From the NCBI GenBank assembly GCA_910586015.1, contig CAJUGJ010000022.1:1-60171 (forward strand): DNA of 60,171 bases, written 5' to 3'. This DNA is from an uncultured Lachnospiraceae bacterium (GTDB lineage: Bacteria > Bacillota > Clostridia > Lachnospirales > Lachnospiraceae). The notes beneath the pieces were generated by a model that saw only the letters and a program-made list of their open reading frames with translations, was not told the DNA's origin and made no database searches. Both the position numbers and the translations under genes were made by a program. Positions 1 through 8,945 of this stretch are shown in pieces (the stretch's first letter is position 1; every line of letters begins with the position of its first letter).

Positions 1-37
1 AAGTTCGTGAAAGGTGATATTTCGCGAACTTTTTTTA
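1..37 (+). terminator. Intrinsic terminator at the window edge
   Basis: A 12-bp stem (arms 1-12 and 20-31, one G:T pair) is followed by a run of T. It would end a plus-strand gene lying left of the window. The downstream bases 38-142 hold nothing else that I can support. Confidence 0.75.
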
Positions 38-142
38 GTACAATCTTCCTTGTATGCTATAATTTCTAATTTTACCATAAAAACTATAGCATACTTTATT
101 TTTTTATGCAAGTTGATTTTTATAATACAATTTATTATAAAA

Positions 143-2545
143 TCAGTCAATTCCTCTTTTAAAATGTCCTCTTGTAATGTTTTTATCCTCTTTTTTTCCA
201 CCTAAAATCTGAATTACTTCCTGTTTTGTTTCTAATGTAAAGTTCCATCGTACTGATTTTGGATTTAATTTACCAATCTCTTCTTTAAAAGATGTATTAC
301 AGATAGAATAAATATCTGAATTATAGATAGTAGAAAAACAGTCCCTACAATGACTGACTGTAGGCATTTTTTTACCTATTCGATCGGTAATCCACAAAGG
401 CTTTTTCTCATTCTTTAAACAATTAGATGTATTTTTATATAAACACTGAGCAGATACCATTAACGGCAATCTTCCATAGATTAGAAGTTCCATATCTGTA
501 ATATCTAATTGTTTTAATTCCTTTGCATTTAATTCTATAGGAGCTGTCATCTGAGATACACCTAATTCATAAAAAAATCCTTTTGCCTCTTGGTTCATGG
601 CATACATAGTATAATCGAGTCGTAATTCTTTTTTTGATATTTTAGTAGCAAATTGTTTTGTTAAAAAGGAAAGTTCTTCAAAGTTTCTAATCAAATATCC
701 AGAAACATTTTCAGAAAACAGCACAGAAGATAATGTACAATAAAAATCATAGGTTTTTGCACGAAAGATATGTGGAAGGGCTAAAAAAAATCGTTTTTTA
801 TTGTCTACACAAAGTTTTTCAGCATCTGAAATTTTTTTAATTTCAAAGTCTGTTATATCTAAATATACCTCTGAAATTCTTTCATCATCACATACTACTT
901 CAAGTTGTTCTAATGTCATAACACAAGCTGTCTGTATTTGTTTTTCTTTTTGTGAAGTTAATCTTGTTTTTAATGGCATACTTTTTGATTGTGTTTTTTT
1001 AGGACTTTCCCTATGAAATTGTTTTATTATCTGCTCAGTCAGATTATCTAATGCTTTTCTTCGAAGTTCTTTTAGACTTCCTATTGGGAAAAATACTGCT
1101 TCTTCTAATTCAATTTGTGCTTCTTTTAATTCAAATAAAGTATCTCCCAATTTGGCAAGCTCCATTTGTATCCTCTCTTTTGTCATTGGCTGTGTTTTAG
1201 CAGGTTGTGCAATTTCTCCTGTTACTGTTACAAAATCTTTTTGTTGTCCACAACACTGGATGGTTAATTGAGAGGGTTTTGTACAAGATGCCTGAAAGAA
1301 AGCTTCAATTAAAATTTTAGGTTGTGTTTCAAAATACTGTTTAGAAAGTTCAACCAAAAGTTTTTTATTTTTTGTTCGATAGATCAAATATCCCTTCTTT
1401 ATCCTGCTGCCTTGAAGAAATGAAATTTCATAAGAAGAGCCTTCTTTTTTTTCTTCCTTTACTGTAAATTCATATTGGCTGTTTCCCTTTTCCCTAATCT
1501 CTAATACATCTCCAGAAGATACTGGTTTTTCTAAAACAATGAGTGCCCTATTTTTATATACCTGTTCTACTTTTCCCACTAAAACTCCACTGTGATTTGG
1601 TCGCTGCATAGACATCATTTGAGATCCATTTTTTTCATGATAATATCCATTGCAAAAACCACCTCGATTATATAAATCCTGAAGTTTTTGTATTTCTTCC
1701 TCTAATTCTTTTGGATGTTTTTTATGATATAGAATATAATCTTCTTTTCCAAGCTGTTGATATAATGTAATTTGTTTTCGGTATGCTGCTGTTACCCCTG
1801 CTACATATTCATAATGTTTCATTCTTCCTTCTATTTTAAAGGAATCAATCCCAGATTCCATTAATTGTGGAATCTGGGATAGCATACACATATCTTTTGG
1901 ACTTAATAAAAACTTTCCATAAGTCTGCCCTTTTTCTAAGCTGTACTCCATTCTACAAGGCTGGGCACATCTTCCTCTATTTCCACTTCTGCCTCCGATC
2001 ATACTACTCATTAAACACTGTCCAGAATAACAATAACATAATGCTCCATGTACAAAAGCTTCTAATTCTAAAGAGGTACTTTCTCGAACTCGGCGTAATT
2101 CTTGAAAAGAAAGTTCTCTTGCCATTACCAGTCTTGTTACGCCATACTGGGACAATAAATTTCCTCCCTCTGCCATCGTTAGTGTCATTTGAGTACTTGC
2201 ATGGATTGGCAATAGGGGAAATTCTCTTCGAATCAGTCGAATCGCTCCGACATCTTGTACAATAACTGCACTTAATCCCTGACAGTAATAAGGATATAAA
2301 TAATCATAGAGCTTTTGTTCCATCTCTTGTGTCTTTATTAATGTATTTACTGTCAAATATAGTTTTTTGCCTTGTAAATTCATATAGTCAATCGCACGTA
2401 ATAATAATTCTTCCTCTGGATTATCGGCATATGCTCTTGCTCCAAACATACTTCCTCCGATATAGGCAGCATCACATCCAGCACCTACAGCCGCCCTTAG
2501 GCTATCCATTGAACCCGCAGGAGAGAGTAATTCTATTGTTTTCAT
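143..2545 (-). CDS. U32 family peptidase / tRNA or rRNA hydroxylation-type protein
   Basis: An 800-residue U32 family protein. The N-terminus has the family opening ELLSPAGSMDSLRAAV, and the U32 signature region around residues 165-190 reads EAFVHGALCYCYSGQC followed by more cysteines (GRCAQPCR), as expected for the Fe-S-containing members. The length fits the long Firmicutes form with an extra C-terminal collagenase-like part. Family members YhbU/RlhA and TrhP act in RNA hydroxylation, while older annotation calls them collagenase-like proteases; which applies here is not decidable from sequence. It is the last gene of a minus-strand run that includes zapA and ruvAB. The ribosome binding site is weak (GAGTTGG). 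Confidence 0.85.
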   Translation of the reverse strand: MKTIELLSPAGSMDSLRAAVGAGCDAAYIGGSMFGARAYADNPEEELLLRAIDYMNLQGKKLYLTVNTLIKTQEMEQKLYDYLYPYYCQGLSAVIVQDVGAIRLIRREFPLLPIHASTQMTLTMAEGGNLLSQYGVTRLVMARELSFQELRRVRESTSLELEAFVHGALCYCYSGQCLMSSMIGGRSGNRGRCAQPCRMEYSLEKGQTYGKFLLSPKDMCMLSQIPQLMESGIDSFKIEGRMKHYEYVAGVTAAYRKQITLYQQLGKEDYILYHKKHPKELEEEIQKLQDLYNRGGFCNGYYHEKNGSQMMSMQRPNHSGVLVGKVEQVYKNRALIVLEKPVSSGDVLEIREKGNSQYEFTVKEEKKEGSSYEISFLQGSRIKKGYLIYRTKNKKLLVELSKQYFETQPKILIEAFFQASCTKPSQLTIQCCGQQKDFVTVTGEIAQPAKTQPMTKERIQMELAKLGDTLFELKEAQIELEEAVFFPIGSLKELRRKALDNLTEQIIKQFHRESPKKTQSKSMPLKTRLTSQKEKQIQTACVMTLEQLEVVCDDERISEVYLDITDFEIKKISDAEKLCVDNKKRFFLALPHIFRAKTYDFYCTLSSVLFSENVSGYLIRNFEELSFLTKQFATKISKKELRLDYTMYAMNQEAKGFFYELGVSQMTAPIELNAKELKQLDITDMELLIYGRLPLMVSAQCLYKNTSNCLKNEKKPLWITDRIGKKMPTVSHCRDCFSTIYNSDIYSICNTSFKEEIGKLNPKSVRWNFTLETKQEVIQILGGKKEDKNITRGHFKRGID

Positions 2546-2573
2546 TCTAATACCAACTCTTTCTTACACTCTA

Positions 2574-3011
2574 TCACTTATTTGTTTGTTCATATTTTTT
2601 TAAATTCTTTCTACATTCTGAAAGTTCTGCTTCTAAACGGATATTCTTTTTTTCTTCTTCTAACTTTTCTGTCTTTAGCTTAGAAAGTTCCTTTTCCACT
2701 GCCTCTAGTTTTGTTTGGAGAGAAATCAAATCATGTTTCAGATGAAAAATTTCTTCACTTTTGGCATCATTGGACTCTGTTTCTTCTTCCATTTGTTTTT
2801 TTAATTTGAAATAATCATCCGCTATATTTAGCTGCATAAGAACTCCCTTTAAGTCTGAGTCTAAATAGCGATAGGATTCTTGATTAGAAAATAGCTCCTG
2901 TTTTTGATTAATATAGGATGCCACTCGTTGTAGATACTCCCCACTTTCGTATCCACTTAATGTGATCTGCCTCCCTCCAATGATCACTTGTACTTCCGTC
3001 TGCTTGTTCAT
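2574..3011 (-). CDS. zapA: Cell division protein ZapA
   Basis: About 145 residues with the ZapA layout: a short N-terminal beta domain (VQVIIGGRQITLSGYES), then a helix and a long C-terminal coiled coil rich in K, E and L. ZapA binds FtsZ and bundles its filaments at the division ring. I chose the ATG at 3009-3011 because GAGG lies 5 bases upstream; the longer reading starts with TTG and lacks a binding site. It sits between ruvB (38 bp upstream) and the U32 peptidase (28 bp downstream), the usual Firmicutes pairing of zapA with U32 genes. The C-terminal coiled coil is longer than in E. coli ZapA. Confidence 0.85.
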   Translation of the reverse strand: MNKQTEVQVIIGGRQITLSGYESGEYLQRVASYINQKQELFSNQESYRYLDSDLKGVLMQLNIADDYFKLKKQMEEETESNDAKSEEIFHLKHDLISLQTKLEAVEKELSKLKTEKLEEEKKNIRLEAELSECRKNLKKYEQTNK

Positions 3012-3049
3012 GTTAACCTCGATTCCTACTTCCAAGTATTTTAGGGTAC

Positions 3050-4051
3050 TTATGCCTTTTTAGGGTGTAATGTAATATGTTGATATGCTAACTGTGTCAC
3101 CATACGTCCTCTTGGAGTTCTTACAATCAAACCTGTTTGAACTAAATATGGCTCATAGACTTCTTCTACTGTTCCTGAATCTTCTCCAATTGTTGTAGCA
3201 ACTGCTTCGATACCTACAGGTCCTCCATTAAACTTTTCAATCATTGCAACTAAGATTTCTCTGTCAATATTATCCAATCCCAAACGATCTACTTCTAATA
3301 GATCTAAAGCAAATTCTGCAACTTCTCCATTAATTTTTCCATTATATTTCACTTGGGCAAAATCTCTGACTCGTTTTAATAGTCTATTTGCCAATCTAGG
3401 TGTTCCTCTCGAACGTTTTGCTAACTCTATTGCTCCCTTTTCATCTATCTCTACATTCAACATCTTAGCAGAACGCAAAATAATCTGTTTTAATTCCTCT
3501 ACTGTATAAAACTCTAAGCGGTGCACTACTCCAAATCTATCCCTAAGTGGTGCACTCAACATTCCTGCCCTTGTTGTTGCACCAACTAATGTAAACTTTG
3601 GAAGTCCCAGTCGAATCGCTTTTGCTGTTGCTCCTTTACCAATCACAATATCAACTGCAAAATCTTCCATCGCTGGATATAATAATTCTTCTACTTGACG
3701 GTTTAAACGATGGATTTCATCGATAAAAAGGAGATCTCCCTCCTGTAAATTATTTAAAATTGCTACTATATCGCCTGGCTTTTCAATGGCAGGTCCTGTC
3801 GTAATTTTTAGATTTACTCTCATTTCATTTGCAATAATTCCTGCCAGAGTTGTTTTTCCAAGTCCTGGAGAACCAAAAAACAAAACATGATCAAGCGCTT
3901 CTTTTCTTTGCTTTGCTGCTTCTATGTATATTTTTAGATTTTCTTTGGCTTTTTGCTGTCCAATATAATCTTCTAATCGCTGTGGGCGCAGAGAACTTTC
4001 TACACTTTGATCTTCTTCTGTCAGTTCTGTACTGATGATCCGCCTTGCCAT
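3050..4051 (-). CDS. ruvB: Holliday junction helicase subunit RuvB
   Basis: 333 residues, the normal length. RuvB is the AAA+ motor that drives branch migration of Holliday junctions together with RuvA. Walker A is GSPGLGKT at residues 60-67, Walker B ends in DEIH at 111-114, and sensor 1 reads VGATTRAG. The C-terminal winged helix ends in PRGRMVTQLAYQHI. The start ATG has GAGGAG upstream. It follows ruvA by 21 bp, so the two are co-transcribed. No ruvC is visible; RecU or another resolvase elsewhere would be expected in this lineage. Confidence 0.98.
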   Translation of the reverse strand: MARRIISTELTEEDQSVESSLRPQRLEDYIGQQKAKENLKIYIEAAKQRKEALDHVLFFGSPGLGKTTLAGIIANEMRVNLKITTGPAIEKPGDIVAILNNLQEGDLLFIDEIHRLNRQVEELLYPAMEDFAVDIVIGKGATAKAIRLGLPKFTLVGATTRAGMLSAPLRDRFGVVHRLEFYTVEELKQIILRSAKMLNVEIDEKGAIELAKRSRGTPRLANRLLKRVRDFAQVKYNGKINGEVAEFALDLLEVDRLGLDNIDREILVAMIEKFNGGPVGIEAVATTIGEDSGTVEEVYEPYLVQTGLIVRTPRGRMVTQLAYQHITLHPKKA

Positions 4052-4072
4052 ACTTTCTCCTCACAATCTTAT

Positions 4073-4678
4073 CTATCTTCTAATCCCTTTTAAGCTCTGT
4101 TTTAAAATTTCTTCTACTGTCATATCCTCTGTTATTACGATCTGTTTTACTGCACGAAGTGCATCTGTTGCATTATACCCCAATGCCACTAATGCTTCTA
4201 TAGCTTCCCTTTGTGTTCCTAAATCTGAATTTATTTGTTCTGTTGTATGACTTACCCCTTGCTCAAATCTATCTTCTAAATGAAATTTATCTTTGAGATC
4301 CAAAATGACTTTTCCTGCTGTCTTTGCTCCAATTCCCGGTGCTTTTGAAATTGTCTTAGCATCTCCAGCTAAGATAGCAAATCTCAATTCATCTGCTGTC
4401 ATTGTCGATAAGATCCCTATTGCCCCTTTTGGTCCAATTCCACTTACTGTAATTAACAATTTAAAAACAGTTAAGTCATCCTTATTTGCAAATCCAAATA
4501 GTGCAACTCCATCTTCCTTCATCTGTAAAAATGTATAAAGCTTTTTTTTCTCTCCTACTGGTGGAAGGCTTCGATAAACGGATTGTGGAACAAAAAGCTC
4601 ATATCCAACTCCATGACAATCTAACACTACAGTATTCTCTGTAATATCTGCGATAACTCCCTCAATAAATGCAATCAT
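4073..4678 (-). CDS. ruvA: Holliday junction DNA-binding subunit RuvA
   Basis: 201 residues, normal length. RuvA binds four-way junctions and loads RuvB. The N-terminal OB domain is visible (MIAFIEGVIADITEN), followed by two helix-hairpin-helix motifs (VSGIGPKGAIGIL and APGIGAKTAGKVI) and the C-terminal domain III that contacts RuvB (EALVALGYNATDALRAVK). The ATG is preceded by GGAGG. It lies directly upstream of ruvB. I saw no convincing LexA box upstream. Confidence 0.98.
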   Translation of the reverse strand: MIAFIEGVIADITENTVVLDCHGVGYELFVPQSVYRSLPPVGEKKKLYTFLQMKEDGVALFGFANKDDLTVFKLLITVSGIGPKGAIGILSTMTADELRFAILAGDAKTISKAPGIGAKTAGKVILDLKDKFHLEDRFEQGVSHTTEQINSDLGTQREAIEALVALGYNATDALRAVKQIVITEDMTVEEILKQSLKGIRR

Positions 4679-4766
4679 CTGCCATCCTCCATACTAAATG
4701 TTCATAGTTAAAAATTATTATACCTGAATTGATATAAAACTGCAAACGCTATTTTCTATTTTCACT

Positions 4767-5012
4767 CTAAAGTCTTCCAAATCTACCTCTTGAAACTAAA
4801 AGTCTTCCCTCTTCCATAAATTTCAACACTTCATATACATCTATTTCTAAACCTTCTGCAATCTGTAAGGCGTTACTATTTGGATATTTTTTCAAGTAAT
4901 CTTCAATCTGATTAAACATTTCCTGATCTTTTTCTAAACAATCTTTACAAGTAAACTGTCGTATTCTAGTTTTAAAAACTTTTTTACAGTGTTTACAAAC
5001 ATTTATATACAT
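4767..5012 (-). CDS. Small zinc-ribbon protein, YvyF/flagellar-operon-like
   Basis: 81 residues. Four cysteines at 6, 9, 22 and 25 form a likely zinc ribbon. After it comes a helix-turn-helix-like stretch (NALQIAEGLEIDVYEVLKFMEEGRL) ending in VSRGRFGRL. The layout resembles the Bacillus flagellar-operon protein YvyF (TIGR03826 type), but there are no flagellar genes nearby, so I would not transfer that role. It starts 15 bp after the stop of the cardiolipin synthase and is probably co-transcribed with it. Confidence 0.65.
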   Translation of the reverse strand: MYINVCKHCKKVFKTRIRQFTCKDCLEKDQEMFNQIEDYLKKYPNSNALQIAEGLEIDVYEVLKFMEEGRLLVSRGRFGRL

Positions 5013-5027
5013 AAATCTTTCAACTCC

Positions 5028-6578
5028 TTACATCAATGTGGCAAATACATTTAATACCTGCTGTGCCAATTTCGTATGCCATGGTCTAGCTTTCCATTCT
5101 TCATACGTAATTTCATGACTGATTGACATTGTCTGATCCAAATCTTTTTTGATTTCATCGATTTTCTTTCGATAACATAAAAATACACCACATTCATAAT
5201 GTAAATAAAAGCTTCGATAATCCATATTAATTGTTCCTATAATACCACAGTCTTCATTAATAATTGTCTTTGCATGAATAAACCCCGGTGTATATTCAAA
5301 AATTCTTATCCCTGCTTTTAATAGTTTTCCATAATTATAATTTGTAAGTAATTTAACACTCTTTTTATCTGGAATTGCAGGAGTAATCAGTCTGACATCA
5401 ATTCCGCTGCTCACAGCAGCGATTAATGCCTCTCTCATACTTTCTTCAATTACTAAATAAGGAGTGGTTACATATAGATACTGTTTTGCATAATATATAA
5501 TCTGCTTATAGATTTCTTCGACTGGATTTTGAGGATTATTTGCTGGTCCATCTGATATTACTTGACAAAACATTTCATTTTCTGGAAAACTTTCTATCGT
5601 ATGATATGGCGTATAATCTAACATTGGTCCATCTTTACAAACTTCCCACATTTGTAAAAATGTTACTGTCAATCCCCATACAGCCTCTCCTTTGATGCGA
5701 ACTGCATTATCTTTCCAGATTCCAAAACGATGTACTAAATTTACATACTCATCTGCTAAATTCATTCCTCCTGTATAGCCAATGCTTCCATCTATAACAA
5801 TAATTTTTTGATGGCTTCGGTAATTCATATAAAGCTTATCTGTGTATTTATGAATTGGATTAAATACACGAATCTCGAATCCCTCTTCCTCTAATTTCTT
5901 TTTAAAGTTTTTTTGTGTTCGAAACATTGCTCCAAAATCATCATACATAAATTTAACTTCTACGCCCTGTGCTAATTTTTTTAAAAGCAACTTGTGCATC
6001 TGATCCCACAATGTTCCTTCTCCCACTATAAAAAAATTTATTAATACAAACTGTTTAGCAGATTCAATGTCTTGAAAAATTGCTCGAAAAGTATCCTCTC
6101 CCATTGGATAATAAGTTACCTCATTATTTTTATAGAGGGGAAATCCTTGACTTTCCAAGTATCGCACCATTCTCGATTTTGTCGGATATCTCTTTGAAAA
6201 CAGTTCTACTGTTTCCTTTTGAAATTCATAAAAAGTTTCTCCATGTTTTAGTTTACTTTTTACTTGTTTTTCAATCTTTTGTTTTGAGCTTGTATGTCCC
6301 CAGAGAAAATACATAATATGTCCTGTAAGAGGCAACAGTAAAACTGTACAAATCCAAGAAACTTTATAAGAGGAACTTGTACTGTCATTGACTAAACCGA
6401 TGATAATAATAATACTGGCAATCTCAAGTATGGTATAAAAGTAAAGAGTATATGTCCTTAACCACATAGTTAATCCAACAATCATAACTATCTGAAGAAA
6501 AACTAATACCGCAACCAATGTCACTCTTAAAAATCCACTTAAATAATTTTTTATAATTCCGTTTTCTTTGTTTTCCAT
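5028..6578 (-). CDS. cls: Cardiolipin synthase, phospholipase D family (paralog 1)
   Basis: A membrane phospholipase D enzyme that condenses two phosphatidylglycerols to cardiolipin. With the ATG at 6578 it is 516 residues. The N-terminus has two hydrophobic segments (about residues 15-40 and 45-95), and both HKD motifs are present: HQKIIVIDG (His256) and HAKTIINED (His435). Longer in-frame readings run into the upstream phosphoesterase gene; the ATG at 6576-6578 or the TTG just before it, near GAGG, is more likely. The motifs look intact, so it is probably active. Two more paralogs lie at 10.3-13.4 kb. Confidence 0.9.
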   Translation of the reverse strand: MENKENGIIKNYLSGFLRVTLVAVLVFLQIVMIVGLTMWLRTYTLYFYTILEIASIIIIIGLVNDSTSSSYKVSWICTVLLLPLTGHIMYFLWGHTSSKQKIEKQVKSKLKHGETFYEFQKETVELFSKRYPTKSRMVRYLESQGFPLYKNNEVTYYPMGEDTFRAIFQDIESAKQFVLINFFIVGEGTLWDQMHKLLLKKLAQGVEVKFMYDDFGAMFRTQKNFKKKLEEEGFEIRVFNPIHKYTDKLYMNYRSHQKIIVIDGSIGYTGGMNLADEYVNLVHRFGIWKDNAVRIKGEAVWGLTVTFLQMWEVCKDGPMLDYTPYHTIESFPENEMFCQVISDGPANNPQNPVEEIYKQIIYYAKQYLYVTTPYLVIEESMREALIAAVSSGIDVRLITPAIPDKKSVKLLTNYNYGKLLKAGIRIFEYTPGFIHAKTIINEDCGIIGTINMDYRSFYLHYECGVFLCYRKKIDEIKKDLDQTMSISHEITYEEWKARPWHTKLAQQVLNVFATLM

Positions 6579-6642
6579 CAAGTCATTTCCATCCTCTGTC
6601 TTTTCACTTTTGAATATGTAGTATTCCCAAAAATCTATTTGT

Positions 6643-7182
6643 TCATTTATCCGAAACTTCCATCTGAAAAAAATCCAAAATATTTTGTGCACTCACAGGA
6701 AACATATAATTGGCATCTACCCCTACATCAAATCTTCGAATTCCTTGTTCTAAATTTTTAAAATTATAATCTTCATGATTGTGTTGATGTCCATGAAGAT
6801 GGATTGTTCCTTTAAAAAATCCATTCCATTCTGCAATAGGATAATGAAACAACACAAAACGAGTATTGAAAACGGTAATCTCTGCATACTCCTTAATCCA
6901 GCCAAAAACAGAGGGATCAAAGTCAGAATGTGCTACAAAACGATCATGGTTTCCACGAACTAGATACTTTTTCCCCTTTAATTGGGATAAACATTCCATT
7001 GCAAGTTCTGGTCCTTTCATTGTAACATCTCCTAAAATATAAACCTCATCACTTGATGAAATCTTTGAATTCCAATTTTTTATTAATGTTTTATTCATAC
7101 TTTTAAAATCTGTAAAGGGACGATTGACACTTCGAATAATATTATCATGATAAAAATGTAAATCTGATGTAAAATATACCAT
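6643..7182 (-). CDS. Calcineurin-like metallophosphoesterase
   Basis: 179 residues. Metal-binding motifs of the calcineurin-like phosphoesterase fold are seen in order: DLHFYHDNII (D and H), GDV, GNHDRF, then FHYP and HGHQHNH. Such small stand-alone enzymes hydrolyse phosphomonoesters or diesters; the natural substrate is unknown. The start has AAGAGG upstream. It is first in the minus-strand run leading to cls, and divergent from the gene at 7328. The 145-bp gap upstream should hold promoters in both directions. Confidence 0.85.
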   Translation of the reverse strand: MVYFTSDLHFYHDNIIRSVNRPFTDFKSMNKTLIKNWNSKISSSDEVYILGDVTMKGPELAMECLSQLKGKKYLVRGNHDRFVAHSDFDPSVFGWIKEYAEITVFNTRFVLFHYPIAEWNGFFKGTIHLHGHQHNHEDYNFKNLEQGIRRFDVGVDANYMFPVSAQNILDFFQMEVSDK

Positions 7183-7300
7183 TTATTTTCCTCTTTTCTT
7201 TAACGAAAAATTGTTCGCCTATCACGAATGGTAGTATATCATAGAAAGACTTTACTGACAAGCGATACTTATTATACTGTTTTTTTACCAAAAGAAATAG

Positions 7301-7306
7301 TATAAT
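7301..7306 (+). promoter_or_regulatory. Probable -10 box for the 7328 gene
   Basis: TATAAT lies 21 bp before the start codon, followed by AAAGGAGG as ribosome binding site. No good -35 hexamer is seen at 16-18 bp, so the promoter is either weak or activator-dependent. Confidence 0.4.
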
Positions 7307-7327
7307 ACTTTAAAAGGAGGCTACTAT

Positions 7328-7669
7328 ATGATTTTATATCGTCCTATTGGTGAAGCAGAACGAGTTCTTATTGAAAAAAGTGGATATACTAAATTTCCAC
7401 CCCGTCTACTAGAACAACCTATTTTTTATCCTGTTTTAAACGAACAATATGCAGAAGAAATTGCCAGCAGATGGAATGTAAAAGATGAACGTTCTGGCTA
7501 TAGGGGCTATGTTACCCGCTTTGAAATTGATGATACTTTTATTTCAAATTATCAAATACATACGGTTGGAGCACCTTATCATCAGGAATTTTGGATACCT
7601 GCCGAAGATTTAGAAAATTTTAATCATCATCTTTGTACAAAAATCGAAGTCATAAAAGAATTTAGTTAA
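7328..7669 (+). CDS. Conserved small protein, 'ADP-ribosylation/crystallin J1'-annotated family
   Basis: 113 residues beginning MILYRPIGEAERVLIEKSG. From memory this matches a widespread small family whose members share the features FPPRL, QPIFYPVLN, YVTRFEVD-like and (H)QEFWIPAEDLE; databases often call it 'ADP-ribosylation/crystallin J1', but no enzymatic role has been shown to my knowledge. There are no membrane segments or signal peptide. It is a single plus-strand gene with a strong ribosome binding site (AAAGGAGG). It converges on the coiled-coil gene at 7824, with a large hairpin between them. Confidence 0.6.
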   Translation: MILYRPIGEAERVLIEKSGYTKFPPRLLEQPIFYPVLNEQYAEEIASRWNVKDERSGYRGYVTRFEIDDTFISNYQIHTVGAPYHQEFWIPAEDLENFNHHLCTKIEVIKEFS

Positions 7670-7734
7670 AATTTTTTATGAAAAATCCATGCTAAGTCTA
7701 TTTTTCTTAATTTATTGGAAGTAACTAAAATAAA

Positions 7735-7811
7735 GAGCTGTCGCATTGAGGAAATCAGAAACAAGATACAGGGTTAATATCTTGTTTCTGATTTCCTCAA
7801 TGCGACAGCTC
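7735..7811. repeat. Perfect 34-bp inverted repeat hairpin between convergent genes (copy 1)
   Basis: The arms 7735-7768 and 7778-7811 are perfectly complementary around a 9-base loop. The minus-strand side is followed by a T-rich tract, so it can serve as a terminator for that strand and possibly both. Its arm sequence (CTGTCGCATTGAGGAAATCA and ACAAGATA near the loop) is clearly related to the hairpin at 41635-41702, which marks it as a dispersed repeat, not a simple terminator. Confidence 0.85.
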
Positions 7812-7823
7812 CTATATAAATAG

Positions 7824-8174
7824 TTATCTTATTCTTTTGCGATTTGCTTTGCCAACAATACTAGCAGCGGTTTTTTGTAAATCTTCAATAAGATCCTGCT
7901 TGCCATCAATTATTTCTTGCTTATTAGCAATAATCTCCTTCAAGCGTTTAATTTCCATATCTTTTGCATTGATTACGTTATCTTTAATATTGATTACGTC
8001 ATCTTTTGCATTAATTACTTCATTTTTTTCTTGAAGAGTATCCAATAATCTTTTCTCTTCATTTTTGAGAACTGTATTTTCTTTTTTCAGAGAATTATTT
8101 TCGGTTTCTAATGATTGATCGTACAACTTTTTTGTCTGTTTTTGTCGATTTATATATACAATAGCTTCCGACAT
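7824..8174 (-). CDS. Small coiled-coil protein of unknown function
   Basis: 116 residues, not recognised. Nearly the whole protein is a predicted coiled coil of K, E, N, I and L. The centre has heptads that repeat almost exactly (VINAKDD, VINIKDN, VINAKDM), then related units (EIIANKQ, EIIDGKQ, DLIEDLQ). The tail KANRKRIR is basic. It follows rpmF by 17 bp with its own GAGGAG site, so it is probably in the yceD-rpmF operon. It could be a cytoskeletal or scaffold-type protein, but nothing in the sequence proves this. Confidence 0.6.
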   Translation of the reverse strand: MSEAIVYINRQKQTKKLYDQSLETENNSLKKENTVLKNEEKRLLDTLQEKNEVINAKDDVINIKDNVINAKDMEIKRLKEIIANKQEIIDGKQDLIEDLQKTAASIVGKANRKRIR

Positions 8175-8191
8175 ATTATATTCTCCTCTAA

Positions 8192-8374
8192 TTATTCAAC
8201 AGGAATGATTTCCTTCTTATTATAAGCTCCACAAGCCTTGCAAACTCTATGTGGCATCATAAGTGCTCCACATTTGCTACATTTTACTAAATTCGGAACT
8301 GTCATCTTCCAATTTGCACGACGGCTATCTCTTCTAGCTTTAGAATGTTTATTCTTTGGACAAATTGCTCCCAC
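8192..8374 (-). CDS. rpmF: 50S ribosomal protein L32
   Basis: 60 residues. Typical L32: a basic N-terminus (MGAICPKNKHSKARRDSRRA) and a zinc ribbon with cysteines at 32, 35, 45 and 48. All four metal ligands are present, so this is the zinc-binding (C+) form. It starts directly after yceD, the conserved arrangement in bacteria. plsX and other fatty acid genes, which often follow rpmF, are absent here. Confidence 0.97.
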   Translation of the reverse strand: MGAICPKNKHSKARRDSRRANWKMTVPNLVKCSKCGALMMPHRVCKACGAYNKKEIIPVE

Positions 8375-8376
8375 GG

Positions 8377-8904
8377 TTACACCTCCTTAAACTCTTTAAA
8401 TATATCACGGATAACAGACATTCTTGGATCTAGTTCTGTTCGATTACATCCGCACTCACCTTGATTCAAATCAGTACCGCAGATATTGCAGATTCCTTTA
8501 CAATCTTTTTTGCACAGAACTTTCATTGGGAAACCTATCAAAAGCTCCTCATAGATAAGTTCGTCCACATCTAAATCGTATCCGATGAAATAACTTGTAT
8601 CATCTAAATCTTTAATCCGTTGTTCTTCCGTCTTTTTAAAATCCATCTCTTTCAAAAACTCTACCGAAATCGGTACAATGACTTCTTTTAAGCAACGGTC
8701 ACAAGGTATACGAAGGGAAACTTTTGCTTTTAACTCGATCTTTACTTTTTTATCTCCTAAATTTTCGAGCTTCAAAGATACTGAACCCTTATCTGCAAAT
8801 TCATAAACAGCACCATCTCGTTTAAAATTTTCTAATTCGATAGGTACTGTCATAGTGCGTACTTCATTCTTTTGATTCAAAATCTCTGACAGCGAAATTA
8901 TCAT
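8377..8904 (-). CDS. DUF177 / YceD family protein, rRNA-associated
   Basis: 175 residues. YceD family members lie upstream of rpmF and are linked to 23S rRNA accumulation. Family marks are the LRIPCDRCL motif in the middle and a cysteine-rich C-terminus (CKKDCKGICNICG...ECGC), which likely binds metal. It overlaps no neighbour and ends 2 bp before rpmF, so translation is probably coupled. It is first in its operon, behind a consensus promoter at 8946-8974. Confidence 0.9.
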   Translation of the reverse strand: MIISLSEILNQKNEVRTMTVPIELENFKRDGAVYEFADKGSVSLKLENLGDKKVKIELKAKVSLRIPCDRCLKEVIVPISVEFLKEMDFKKTEEQRIKDLDDTSYFIGYDLDVDELIYEELLIGFPMKVLCKKDCKGICNICGTDLNQGECGCNRTELDPRMSVIRDIFKEFKEV

Positions 8905-8945
8905 CTCTTCTCCTTCATCAACGTCTAAAAATTCACACTGTTTGT

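Noticed and set aside
143..2550. Plus-strand frames inside the U32 peptidase gene
   Set aside because: They are rich in Leu, Ser and Phe and have no binding sites; they are reverse-strand shadows.
4681..4766. LexA box upstream of ruvA
   Set aside because: The upstream region has TGAACATTTAGT but no matching second half, so it is not a palindrome.
6579..6692. Longer N-terminus for cardiolipin synthase 1
   Set aside because: It would overlap the phosphoesterase gene by 50 bp and the sequence there is unlike the family; a start with a binding site exists at 6578.
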